Shown here: in pieces, positions 39,601 to 44,583 of the stretch
How positions within the stretch are numbered: position 1 is the first letter of the stretch
Layout of the letters: each line of letters starts with the position of its first letter
Program-made: the position numbers and the translations under genes
Origin: Sphingopyxis jiangsuensis
GTDB lineage: Bacteria > Pseudomonadota > Alphaproteobacteria > Sphingomonadales > Sphingomonadaceae
Length of the DNA: 64,000 bases
Assembly: GCF_016734905.1 (NCBI RefSeq)
Contig: NZ_JAERPO010000002.1
Location: forward strand, 391,524-455,523
Direction: 5' to 3'
The notes under the pieces: model-generated
The model's input: only the letters and a program-made list of their open reading frames with translations
Told to the model about the DNA's origin: nothing
Database searches by the model: none

Positions 39601-39703
39601 CATCACGATGCGCGACCTCGACCCGCTGACCGGCGAGCCGTTGCTCGACGACCCCGTGACGGGCGCGGGCAACGACGATCTGTGGACACCGACGACCGAA
39701 TAG
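33653..39703 (+). CDS. TpsA exoprotein, filamentous-haemagglutinin-like
   Basis: About 2016 residues. The signal peptide runs to about ALACGGPALAQ. The TPS secretion domain follows: FLPDGENLNFIGTGGYTVLN, then GGNIWFYNAGGILIGATGVI, corresponding to the NxxGI-type motif that engages TpsB. The rest is repetitive beta-helix sequence with a very glycine-rich section (35140-36500) and Asp/Ala-rich repeats. There is no autotransporter barrel, in keeping with two-partner secretion. The C-terminal ~60 residues are acidic (SESDFPVQDVIEETSESDED) and could be a retention or processing tail. ATG at 33653 has AAGGACC upstream; 33626 is an alternative. It probably acts in adhesion, biofilm or contact functions; no toxin domain is seen. 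Confidence 0.92.
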   Translation: MSASSNPSSARHGKHRLMTSCAVAAGMMALACGGPALAQVAGTGTFVSGGGAGSSIVDSGATNTTTVTLGSNQSIINWVPTDTAPTGGAIDFLPDGENLNFIGTGGYTVLNRFVDGGGGSLSRQIALNGTVNSYIGSTTGPRGGNIWFYNAGGILIGATGVINVGSLVLTSNDIDTTGGLLDPTDDSIRFRGASGGLSSITVNGSITAGNTLDPGSSYVAMVAPRIVQAGSVSVDGSAAFVAAEQADIRINGGLFDINVLVGAEGGTVITHSGTTTGPAHQQGDTDQSRIYMVAIPKNVAVGMLVSGNVGYQDAMSPQIEPDGAVRLSAGYNIVGGELDTTPVNGVAANITVTDTIFDSSVVAQASGAFVGGPLLPLAGMGPPINNPGPTADGRLVVLGDATFIGDASATLTVGATQQVGATGNMVVQSGGANGAAGTASVNVAEGGSLVTLGDLSVLANGVADSLTGDSEGGTASMNVAGNLTSNLVTVASQGSGAGNAAVGGTGTGGSASFTQTAGTTSVGSLVVAADGSGGMGDGTPGSGVGGSASITLTGGTIGAGDISATANGLGATGTTGSDEDMANIIPGGAGGTGRGGDVTITIDGTAVVSTTSVTASASGRGGDGGDFVNVFSFSGNPGPTGDGGDGIGGTATVNNFGGTTIAEDMVADTSGFGGDGGSSFFSSSSGGATGVGVGGTGGSGQGGVSTINLTAAVDPGVALSAFAQGAGGDGGQHNVGGTGGSGLGGLAQAIVDDFDAGDLGVTLDSRAVGGAGSDGRDGAGGNGGDAVGGVSLVLADGPNANVSVTQGNFLTFGSGGNGGNGALGFGASPAVSPSGGNGGSGTGGQLALIATDGGTVNLPAPTSGNILLESAGFGGNGGDGADGGFIDGSGGGNGGNGGAGIGGEVLLFGDGGTVTSNGNAIDIAAYGVSGTAGAGGAGTGTGVDGADGIVTEDEGGHVTLDAVGSPTGSPGFVGLGDTTIATNGTRAGRVVLRTGAGGTIELSSLDVQALGFADPTNNDLDEATSGIFLGTAGGSITSFGSVSLTTDGSVGVYATSDGYVDAGDDLVIQAGDQIDIRHDAREGTVPTIHAAGIFAATAGTSIAGAPGSILSADGTMTLDANGPTGTIVVDTLNGGSDIVMSSTSDASVEHAEAVNDFTATVGSFTTGLNSIITGGDITVTSPGAVDLGNSTAGGFVFVDGQSIAFNAIDAGDFVSLNATGTAPGAEGIAGGSITALGSIDLFGNSVSVASITGDNSMSAIGTGGSVAIDQADVAGLITVSAVGDVTGSYSAGGDIFLGSGANITASVNAAGGFPDPQNGDAPLAGNGFVDAAGDVALTDSSTAGMMGVNGDGSVTLTNATAGEDILVIAGTTANLTDVTAGDDIGVRANGDITIANATADASGIDGFELFFARGSGFTIGMGGGSSSLDGSDIVLASATGAVDAAGLSAGDDILISAATTIAVDGATTLGTGLNGGDSSIRTTGAATTLANIDAFSDVAVDSTDSVDMTGPVGAGRNIAITAAGPITGGSVAATGDVLLASSDGAIAIDGLSAGGTVDASGLSAAIAGSGALTFSNLVTDVGDATVQAGSLTIFSADVAGNAQFAATSGQMALTSITVGDTLGASALTTMLVDGAIAARSIALASADIDIGPSAQVGSAGLTDNLSLTNNSSDVQTFIGGTGTRAGYHLDADEMMRIFGTAIEIVAPDVQDVGSGSVGSAAPPDVIVDSFTVAGGTPGSNIGASGALTIRTPGKMRVIGNVQMTGLTANNSLNLFADDALEVILGQGSVRLDNGGVPTGMLNMASDDIIVATAAAIADVAAANSTDAIGARLAENDGIVLSDGALFAGGINAAVSGGFYVQNSGTSSDFDARRGFTFGAQGLNVDTLGSNVRVVINGVRLEANGQITGLDVLPLLSFNGSAPTAGTYDPRSTLNGCLIANPGVCGIFPPPSPESESDFPVQDVIEETSESDEDGEGNVLSAPLITMRDLDPLTGEPLLDDPVTGAGNDDLWTPTTE
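35140..36500 (+). repeat. Glycine-rich GGxGGxGxGG repeats within tpsA
   Basis: Irregular repeats encode segments such as GGTGGSGQGG, GGTGGSGLGG, GAGGNGGDAVGG, GGNGGSGTGG and GGNGGNGGAGIGG at roughly 60-70 residue intervals, each followed by a beta-strand-rich stretch. They resemble bacterial glycine-rich surface repeats. Each repeat ends with a conserved GG before a hydrophobic strand. Expansion or contraction by recombination could change the exposed surface. Confidence 0.65.
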
Positions 39704-39755
39704 CGCCGCAACCCGCGCGCTGGCTTTCGGTTGACGGGAAACCCCGGCGCGGGGC

Positions 39756-41333
39756 ATGGGCCAAGCCATGACCGATGCCCCTGCCCCGCCGCTCAAGCTG
39801 TTCAACAGCCTCACGCGCCGTCTCGAAATCTTCGAGCCCGTCCACCCCGGCGTTCCTGGCGATCCGGCGAACCCGCCGGAGGCGCGCGTCTACAGCTGCG
39901 GCCCGACGGTCTATAATTACCCGCATATCGGCAATATGCGCGCCTACGTCTTTGCCGACACGCTCGGGCGCACGCTGTCGTTCAAGGGTTACAAGCTCAC
40001 GCATGTCATCAACATCACCGACGTCGGCCATTTGACCGACGACGCCGATGCGGGCGAGGACAAGCTCGAGAAAGCGGCCGCCGAAAAGGCGCAATCGATC
40101 TGGGATATCGCGCGGCACTATACCGAGGCTTATTGGGCCGATGTGAAGGCGCTCAATATCCGCCAGCCGGCGCACTGGTCGATCGCGACCGATTATGTCC
40201 CGCAGATGATCGAGTTCGCGAAGGCGATCGCCGACAAGCATTGCTACGAGCTCGACAGCGGCCTCTATTTCGACACGTCGACCGTCGCCGACTACGGCCG
40301 CCTCGCGCGCCATGCCACCGATGAAGGCGAAAGCCGCATCGATCCCGTCGACGGCAAGCGCCACCCCGCCGACTTCGCGATCTGGCGCAAGACCCCGCCG
40401 GGCGAGAAGCGCCAAATGGAATGGGATTCGCCCTGGGGCAAGGGCGCACCGGGCTGGCACCTCGAATGCTCGGTGATGTCGGAGGCCCTGCTCGGCTTCC
40501 CCTTCGACATCCACACCGGCGGCATCGACCATCGCGAGATCCATCATCCGAACGAAATCGCGCAGAACCAGGCGCACAGCTGCTCTGCCGACAGCGGCGC
40601 GCGCATCTGGATGCACAATAATTTCCTCGTCGAACGCTCGGGCAAGATGTCGAAATCGAGCGGCGAGTTCCTGCGCGTGCAACTGCTCATCGACAAGGGC
40701 TACCACCCCCTCGCCTATCGCCTGATGTGCCTCCAGGCACACTATCGCAGCGAGCTGGAGTTTTCTTGGGAGGGGCTCGGTGCGGCGCTGACGCGGTTGA
40801 AGCGGCTGGTGATGGCTGTCGAAAAACTTGATCCTCCCCGGAACGGGGAGGTGGCATCGCACAGCGATGACGGAGGGGGGCGGCGTCCTTCCGCCGATGC
40901 AGTGCAAGACCGCCAACCCCCTCCACCGGCTTCGCCGGTCCCCCTCCCCGTTCCGGGGTGGGTCGCAGACCTACTGGCAAAGTTTGACGCCGCCATGTCG
41001 GACGATCTCAACACGCCCGTCGCGCTGACCCTGCTCGAGGAAGCCGCAGCGATGAAAAAGGTCGACGCGAGCCAGAAGCGCGCGGCGTTCGCCGCGATGG
41101 ACGCGGTGCTCGGCCTCGATCTGCTGACCATCGAGCGCGCCGACCTGCGTGTCCGGCCGAAGTCCGCGACAATCGCCCAAGAAGAAATCGAAACCACGCT
41201 CGCCAAACGCAAGGAAGCCCGCGCCGCCAAGGATTTCGCCACCTCCGACAAACTCCGCGACGAACTGATCGCCGCGGGCGTCGAGGTGATGGACGGCGAC
41301 CCGCTCGGCTGGGACTGGCGGCTGGAAGCGTAA
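39756..41333 (+). CDS. cysS: Cysteine-tRNA ligase with in-frame repeat insertion
   Basis: A 525-residue class I cysteinyl-tRNA synthetase, which charges tRNA-Cys in the cytoplasm. The HIGH motif is PHIGN (residues 56-60), preceded by zinc ligand Cys48; further zinc-site residues are in WHLECSVM and GGIDHREIHHPNE, and KMSKS is residues 297-301. It is about 60 residues longer than E. coli CysS. Residues ~359-403 (Pro/Arg/Ser-rich, LDPPRNGEV to PVPGW) are encoded by a palindromic repeat and lie between the catalytic core and the anticodon-binding helical domain, a tolerant linker. Start ambiguity: Met1 or Met5. No other gene is within its transcript upstream. Confidence 0.95.
   Translation: MGQAMTDAPAPPLKLFNSLTRRLEIFEPVHPGVPGDPANPPEARVYSCGPTVYNYPHIGNMRAYVFADTLGRTLSFKGYKLTHVINITDVGHLTDDADAGEDKLEKAAAEKAQSIWDIARHYTEAYWADVKALNIRQPAHWSIATDYVPQMIEFAKAIADKHCYELDSGLYFDTSTVADYGRLARHATDEGESRIDPVDGKRHPADFAIWRKTPPGEKRQMEWDSPWGKGAPGWHLECSVMSEALLGFPFDIHTGGIDHREIHHPNEIAQNQAHSCSADSGARIWMHNNFLVERSGKMSKSSGEFLRVQLLIDKGYHPLAYRLMCLQAHYRSELEFSWEGLGAALTRLKRLVMAVEKLDPPRNGEVASHSDDGGGRRPSADAVQDRQPPPPASPVPLPVPGWVADLLAKFDAAMSDDLNTPVALTLLEEAAAMKKVDASQKRAAFAAMDAVLGLDLLTIERADLRVRPKSATIAQEEIETTLAKRKEARAAKDFATSDKLRDELIAAGVEVMDGDPLGWDWRLEA
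40831..40963 (+). repeat. Palindromic repeat element inside cysS coding sequence
   Basis: Starts ATCCTCCCCGGAACGGGGAGG and ends with CCCCTCCCCGTTCCGGGG, the same ends and internal hairpins (ATCGC-aca-GCGAT; CCGGC-ttc-GCCGG) as the intergenic copy at 54358-54485. It is read in frame by CysS, adding about 45 low-complexity residues. The right terminal GGGGAGGAT has decayed to GGGGTGGGT. This is comparable in principle to Rickettsia palindromic elements, which also insert in genes, but the family differs. Confidence 0.85.
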
Positions 41334-41336
41334 GCG

Positions 41337-41393
41337 GCCCCTCCGTCAGCGCTTCGCGCTGCCACCTCCCCATTGCAAGTCAATGGGGAGGAT
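41337..41393 (+). repeat. 57-bp repeat unit, right-end type, copy 1
   Basis: A 57-bp unit starting GCCCCTCCGTC, with hairpin AGCGC-ttc-GCGCT and hairpin CCTCCCCATTG-caagt-CAATGGGGAGG, lies 4 bp past the cysS stop. The 41846-41902 copy has the same length and the same loops. The stem differences between the copies are compensatory (AGCGC/GCGCT versus ATCGC/GCGAT; ATTG/CAAT versus ATCG/CGAT), which argues that the fold is selected. Confidence 0.85.
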
Positions 41394-41405
41394 CGTTAAG
41401 AGCCA

Positions 41406-41902
41406 ATCCTCCCCATCAACTTGCGATGGGGAGGGGGACCGCCCGCGCAGCGGGTGGTGGAGGGGCAACGACGGTGCGTCCAGACAAACCCGCTTGGACC
41501 ATCCGCCGCGCCAAACGGCTCCGCCGCCAACTCACCCTGCCCGAAACCCTGCTCTGGCAAATCCTGCGCACCGCGCCCGGCGGCCACAGGTTCCGCAAGC
41601 AACATCCCGCCGGCCCCTATATCCTCGATTTTTTCTGCGCCCGCGCCAATCTGGCGATCGAGATCGACGGCATCGCGCACGATATGGGAGGCAACCCCGC
41701 ACACGACGAACGGCGCGACGCCTGGTTGCGCGCCAATCGGATCGACACGATCCGCATTTCCGCCCGCGCGGTGCTGGACAGCGCCGAGACCGTCGCCCAA
41801 TCTGTTGTCGACATGGTCGAAGACCGCCTGAACAGATTCGGAAAAGCCCCTCCGTCATCGCTTCGCGATGCCACCTCCCCATCGCAAGTCGATGGGGAGG
41901 AT
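41406..41902 (+). mobile_element. DUF559 nuclease cassette with terminal inverted repeats
   Basis: A 497-bp unit bounded by inverted repeats: the left end begins ATCCTCCCCATCAACTTGCG (41406-41434 overall) and the right end (41874-41902) is its reverse complement with one difference over about 29 bp. Inside each end is a further hairpin (CCCGC-gca-GCGGG on the left; ATCGC-ttc-GCGAT on the right). The only gene is a DUF559 nuclease. The short copies at 40831 and 54358 carry the same two ends without the gene and in opposite relative order, so they look like deleted derivatives. No target-site duplication is obvious. Mobility is inferred, not shown. Confidence 0.6.
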
Positions 41903-41920
41903 CAGAAGGATCGTTTATGA
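41474..41920 (+). CDS. DUF559 domain endonuclease-like protein
   Basis: About 148 residues from a GTG start at 41474, preceded by GGAGGGG that belongs to the left repeat. The fold is Vsr/restriction-endonuclease-like: RQLTLPETLLWQILR with Glu24, GPYILDFFC with Asp52, and LAIEIDGIAHD with Glu63 and Asp65, followed by the ERRDAWLRANRIDTIRI family block. These residues fit a PD-(D/E)xK-type nuclease site. The last ~25 residues (APPSSLRDATSPSQ onward) are encoded by the right repeat and are not part of the domain. The stop overlaps the next start as ATGA. Its function is not established; a role in spreading the flanking repeats is a hypothesis. Confidence 0.82.
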   Translation: MRPDKPAWTIRRAKRLRRQLTLPETLLWQILRTAPGGHRFRKQHPAGPYILDFFCARANLAIEIDGIAHDMGGNPAHDERRDAWLRANRIDTIRISARAVLDSAETVAQSVVDMVEDRLNRFGKAPPSSLRDATSPSQVDGEDQKDRL

Positions 41921-42861
41921 CCAAAACCGTCACCGTCCTGTCGGGCCTTATCCGCCCGCTCGTCGAAAACCGCCTGCCCCACTGGGTCGAGCCGCGTTTC
42001 TTCCTGTCGAAGGACGAAGCCATGGCGCTCGCTCCCGAGGCGGAAATCGGCTGGTTCGACATGTACGACAAGAAGGACATGGCCGCGGTCATCACCGCTG
42101 CGACGAACCTCAAATGGCTGAACTCGATCTACGCCGGGGTCGACGGCATGCCGCTCGACCTGCTCGCCAGGCGCGGGACGGTCGTCACCAACGGCGCCGG
42201 CATCAACGCGATCACCATCGCCGAATATGTCGTGATGGGGATGCTCACCATCGCCAAGGGCTATCGTGAGGTGGTGCGCGCGCAGGACCGGCGCGAATGG
42301 CTCACCGACTCGCCGGGCAAGATCGAGCTGTTCGGGTCGAAGGCGCTGCTGCTCGGCTATGGCGCGATCGGCAAGCTGGTCGAGGAACGGCTGCGGGCCT
42401 TTGCTGTCGACGTGACGATCGTCCGCCGCTCGCCGGGGAAAGACACGCTGACCCCCGACCAGTGGCCGGAACGGCTCGGCGAGTTCGACTGGGTGATCCT
42501 CGCGGTTCCCGCGACCCCCGAAACCGACGGAATGATCGGCGCGGCGGAACTCGCGGCGATGAAGCCGACCGCGACGCTCGTCAACATCGCGCGCGGCAGC
42601 GTCGTCGATCAGGATGCGCTCGTGGCCGCGCTCGACCAGAAACGCCTCGGCGCCGCCTTCCTCGACGTCACGACACCCGAGCCGCTGCCCGAGGACGATC
42701 CGCTGTGGAGCCTCGATAACGCGCATATCACCATGCACCTGTCGGGCCGCGCGCAGGACAAGATGTTCGTGCGCTCGGCGGAGCGCTTCCTCGAAAATCT
42801 CGACCGCTGGAAAACCGGCGAGGACGTTACGCCGCAAGTGAATCTGACATTGGGATATTGA
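41917..42861 (+). CDS. D-2-hydroxyacid dehydrogenase
   Basis: A 314-residue NAD(P)-dependent enzyme of the D-isomer-specific 2-hydroxyacid dehydrogenase family, reducing 2-keto acids or the reverse. The nucleotide loop is LLLGYGAIGKLVEERL. Catalytic Arg is in NIARGSVVDQDAL, the acidic residue in DVTTPEPLPEDDPLW and the His in ITMHLSGR. The ATG overlaps the DUF559 stop, and AAGGA lies 6 bp upstream. The original promoter was probably separated from the gene by the repeat cassette. The exact substrate is not predictable. Confidence 0.9.
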   Translation: MTKTVTVLSGLIRPLVENRLPHWVEPRFFLSKDEAMALAPEAEIGWFDMYDKKDMAAVITAATNLKWLNSIYAGVDGMPLDLLARRGTVVTNGAGINAITIAEYVVMGMLTIAKGYREVVRAQDRREWLTDSPGKIELFGSKALLLGYGAIGKLVEERLRAFAVDVTIVRRSPGKDTLTPDQWPERLGEFDWVILAVPATPETDGMIGAAELAAMKPTATLVNIARGSVVDQDALVAALDQKRLGAAFLDVTTPEPLPEDDPLWSLDNAHITMHLSGRAQDKMFVRSAERFLENLDRWKTGEDVTPQVNLTLGY

Positions 42862-42928
42862 GGCCTCTGCGGTAACCAATCTCGCGGTGCCAGCGAAATC
42901 GGGGCACGAAGATTTTCCCGGGATTAAT

Positions 42929-43696
42929 ATGCCAACCCAGACTTGTGTTGATCGCCGTCGCGTGCTGACCGGGACGACCGCCGCCCTTGCCTTTGCCGCA
43001 GCACCTTCCCTGCGCGCCCAGCCACTCGGCATTCGCGCCGTCGCCTTTGACGCATTTCCGATCTTTGACCCGCGCAGCATCGCCGCGCGCGCGCAGGACA
43101 TTTACGGCGAGAAGGGCAAGGCGTTGGCGGCGCAATGGTCGGCAAAGCTATTCGGCTATAGCTGGCTCGAAACCGCTGCCGGACGTTATCGCGATTTTCG
43201 CACGATTGCCGACGCCGCGCTGCGCTTTACGGCCCGCTCGATGCAGATTCCGCTCGACGATTCAGCGCGGACCGCGCTCGTCGGCGCGTATGACGAACTC
43301 GCCATCTGGCCCGATGTACCTCCCGCGCTTGAACGCCTGCGTGCAGAGGGCATAAGATTGGCATTCCTGTCGAACCTTGGCGGCGCAACACTCGAAGCCA
43401 ACATACGGCGCAACGACATCGCAGAATTTTTCGAGACGCCGCTGAGTACCGACCGAGTGCAGTCTTTCAAACCGTCGCCGAAAGCCTATGCCATGGCGCT
43501 CGATGCGTTCGGCATGCCGCGCGAGAATATCGGATTTGCCGCCTTTGGAGGCTGGGATGCCGTTGGCGCGACTTGGTTCGGCTATCGCACCGTGTGGGTC
43601 AACCGCTTCGGCGTCGCACCCGAACAATTCGATGCCGCCCCGGCGGTAACGAGCCGCGGGATCGACGGCGTGCTTGCGATGGCCGGTTTGTCCTAA
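42929..43696 (+). CDS. HAD-superfamily haloacid dehalogenase-like protein with Tat signal
   Basis: About 255 residues from MPTQTCVDRRRVLTG, whose twin-arginine followed by a hydrophobic stretch to APSLRAQ fits a Tat signal. The mature part is a type II haloacid dehalogenase-like HAD protein: AVAFDAFPIFD holds the nucleophilic Asp, AFLSNLGGAT the motif II Ser, SFKPSPKAYAMAL the motif III Lys and GGWDAVGATWFG the acidic/ring motif. Classical enzymes of this group are cytoplasmic, so export is unusual. It converges with the phosphodiesterase gene with a 4-bp overlap. Confidence 0.85.
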   Translation: MPTQTCVDRRRVLTGTTAALAFAAAPSLRAQPLGIRAVAFDAFPIFDPRSIAARAQDIYGEKGKALAAQWSAKLFGYSWLETAAGRYRDFRTIADAALRFTARSMQIPLDDSARTALVGAYDELAIWPDVPPALERLRAEGIRLAFLSNLGGATLEANIRRNDIAEFFETPLSTDRVQSFKPSPKAYAMALDAFGMPRENIGFAAFGGWDAVGATWFGYRTVWVNRFGVAPEQFDAAPAVTSRGIDGVLAMAGLS

Positions 43697-44541
43697 GCGG
43701 GACGTTCCGACTTCAATTCCCTGACCAGCGGTTGCAATCGCTCGTCATATTTGGCGAGCATCGTGTGCGCGCCGGCATGGTCGTAAAAGCTGACGAGTTC
43801 GCGCCCGTTCCAGCGGTGCAGCGCATAGGCGGGGTCTTCGGCGACGATCATCGGGCGGTCGTCGGGGTGGTCCGCATCGATCGGGCGCAGGTCGAGCGAC
43901 ACCTGCGGCGCGGTCGACGAGCAGATCGCGACGGTTCGCCCCTCCCACGCCACGGTGACGCTGCGATGCAGATGCCCACAGATCAGCCCGCGCACCTGAG
44001 GATGACGCCGCACGACATCGGTAAAGGTCGCGACCCAAGGCTCGTCGGGGTCGGTGTTCATCCATTCGATCCCGCTTTCGACGGGCGGATGGTGCATCAC
44101 GATATAGGTCGGCTTGTCGGGCGCCTTCGCCAGTTCGGCGTCGAGCCACGCCGCGCGCACGTCGCAAAAGGCGCCGCCGTGGCGCCCTTCCTCGAGCGTG
44201 TCGATCGTCACGAGGCGCAGTTCGGGAAGCTCGATCACATATTGGACAAAGCCGTTGCCGTCGTCGAGCCCGGGAAAGCGCGCGTGGAAATTGTCGCGCA
44301 GGTCGTGGTTGCCGACGCTCGGCCACACCGGAAAGGGACAGCGCGAAAAGGCGGTTTCGAGGCGGCGGTAGCTGTCGGCGTCGCCGCGGTCGGCGATGTC
44401 GCCCGTCGCCAGCAGCAGGTCGGGGCGGTTCGGCCCCTCGATGAGCAGGTCGAGCACGTCGTCGAGGCGCTTGCGGTTATATTCGGCCGGATTGTCCGGA
44501 TCGAATCCGATATGGATATCGGTGATCTGCGCGATCAGCAT
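43693..44541 (-). CDS. CpdA-like cyclic nucleotide phosphodiesterase
   Basis: A 282-residue calcineurin-like metallophosphoesterase. The dimetal site motifs are complete: ITDIHIG, LATGDIADRGD, SVGNHD, IVMHHPPV and ICGHLHRS. This set is typical of class III 3',5'-cAMP phosphodiesterase CpdA and glycerophosphodiesterase GpdQ. It lies 42 bp downstream of the FHA-cytochrome gene on the same strand, so it may belong to that operon, whose first gene has cNMP-binding domains. It is cytoplasmic (no signal). Confidence 0.88.
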   Translation of the reverse strand: MLIAQITDIHIGFDPDNPAEYNRKRLDDVLDLLIEGPNRPDLLLATGDIADRGDADSYRRLETAFSRCPFPVWPSVGNHDLRDNFHARFPGLDDGNGFVQYVIELPELRLVTIDTLEEGRHGGAFCDVRAAWLDAELAKAPDKPTYIVMHHPPVESGIEWMNTDPDEPWVATFTDVVRRHPQVRGLICGHLHRSVTVAWEGRTVAICSSTAPQVSLDLRPIDADHPDDRPMIVAEDPAYALHRWNGRELVSFYDHAGAHTMLAKYDERLQPLVRELKSERPA

Positions 44542-44583
44542 ATCCGTCCCCTGCTCCGGCCGGCTGGTCCGACCCCCAAAAAC

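Noticed and set aside
41337-41905. Repeats beside the DUF559 gene considered as a classical IS element
   Set aside because: No transposase gene, no DDE or HUH motifs and no target-site duplication are seen; the cassette is therefore described as a hypothesis only.
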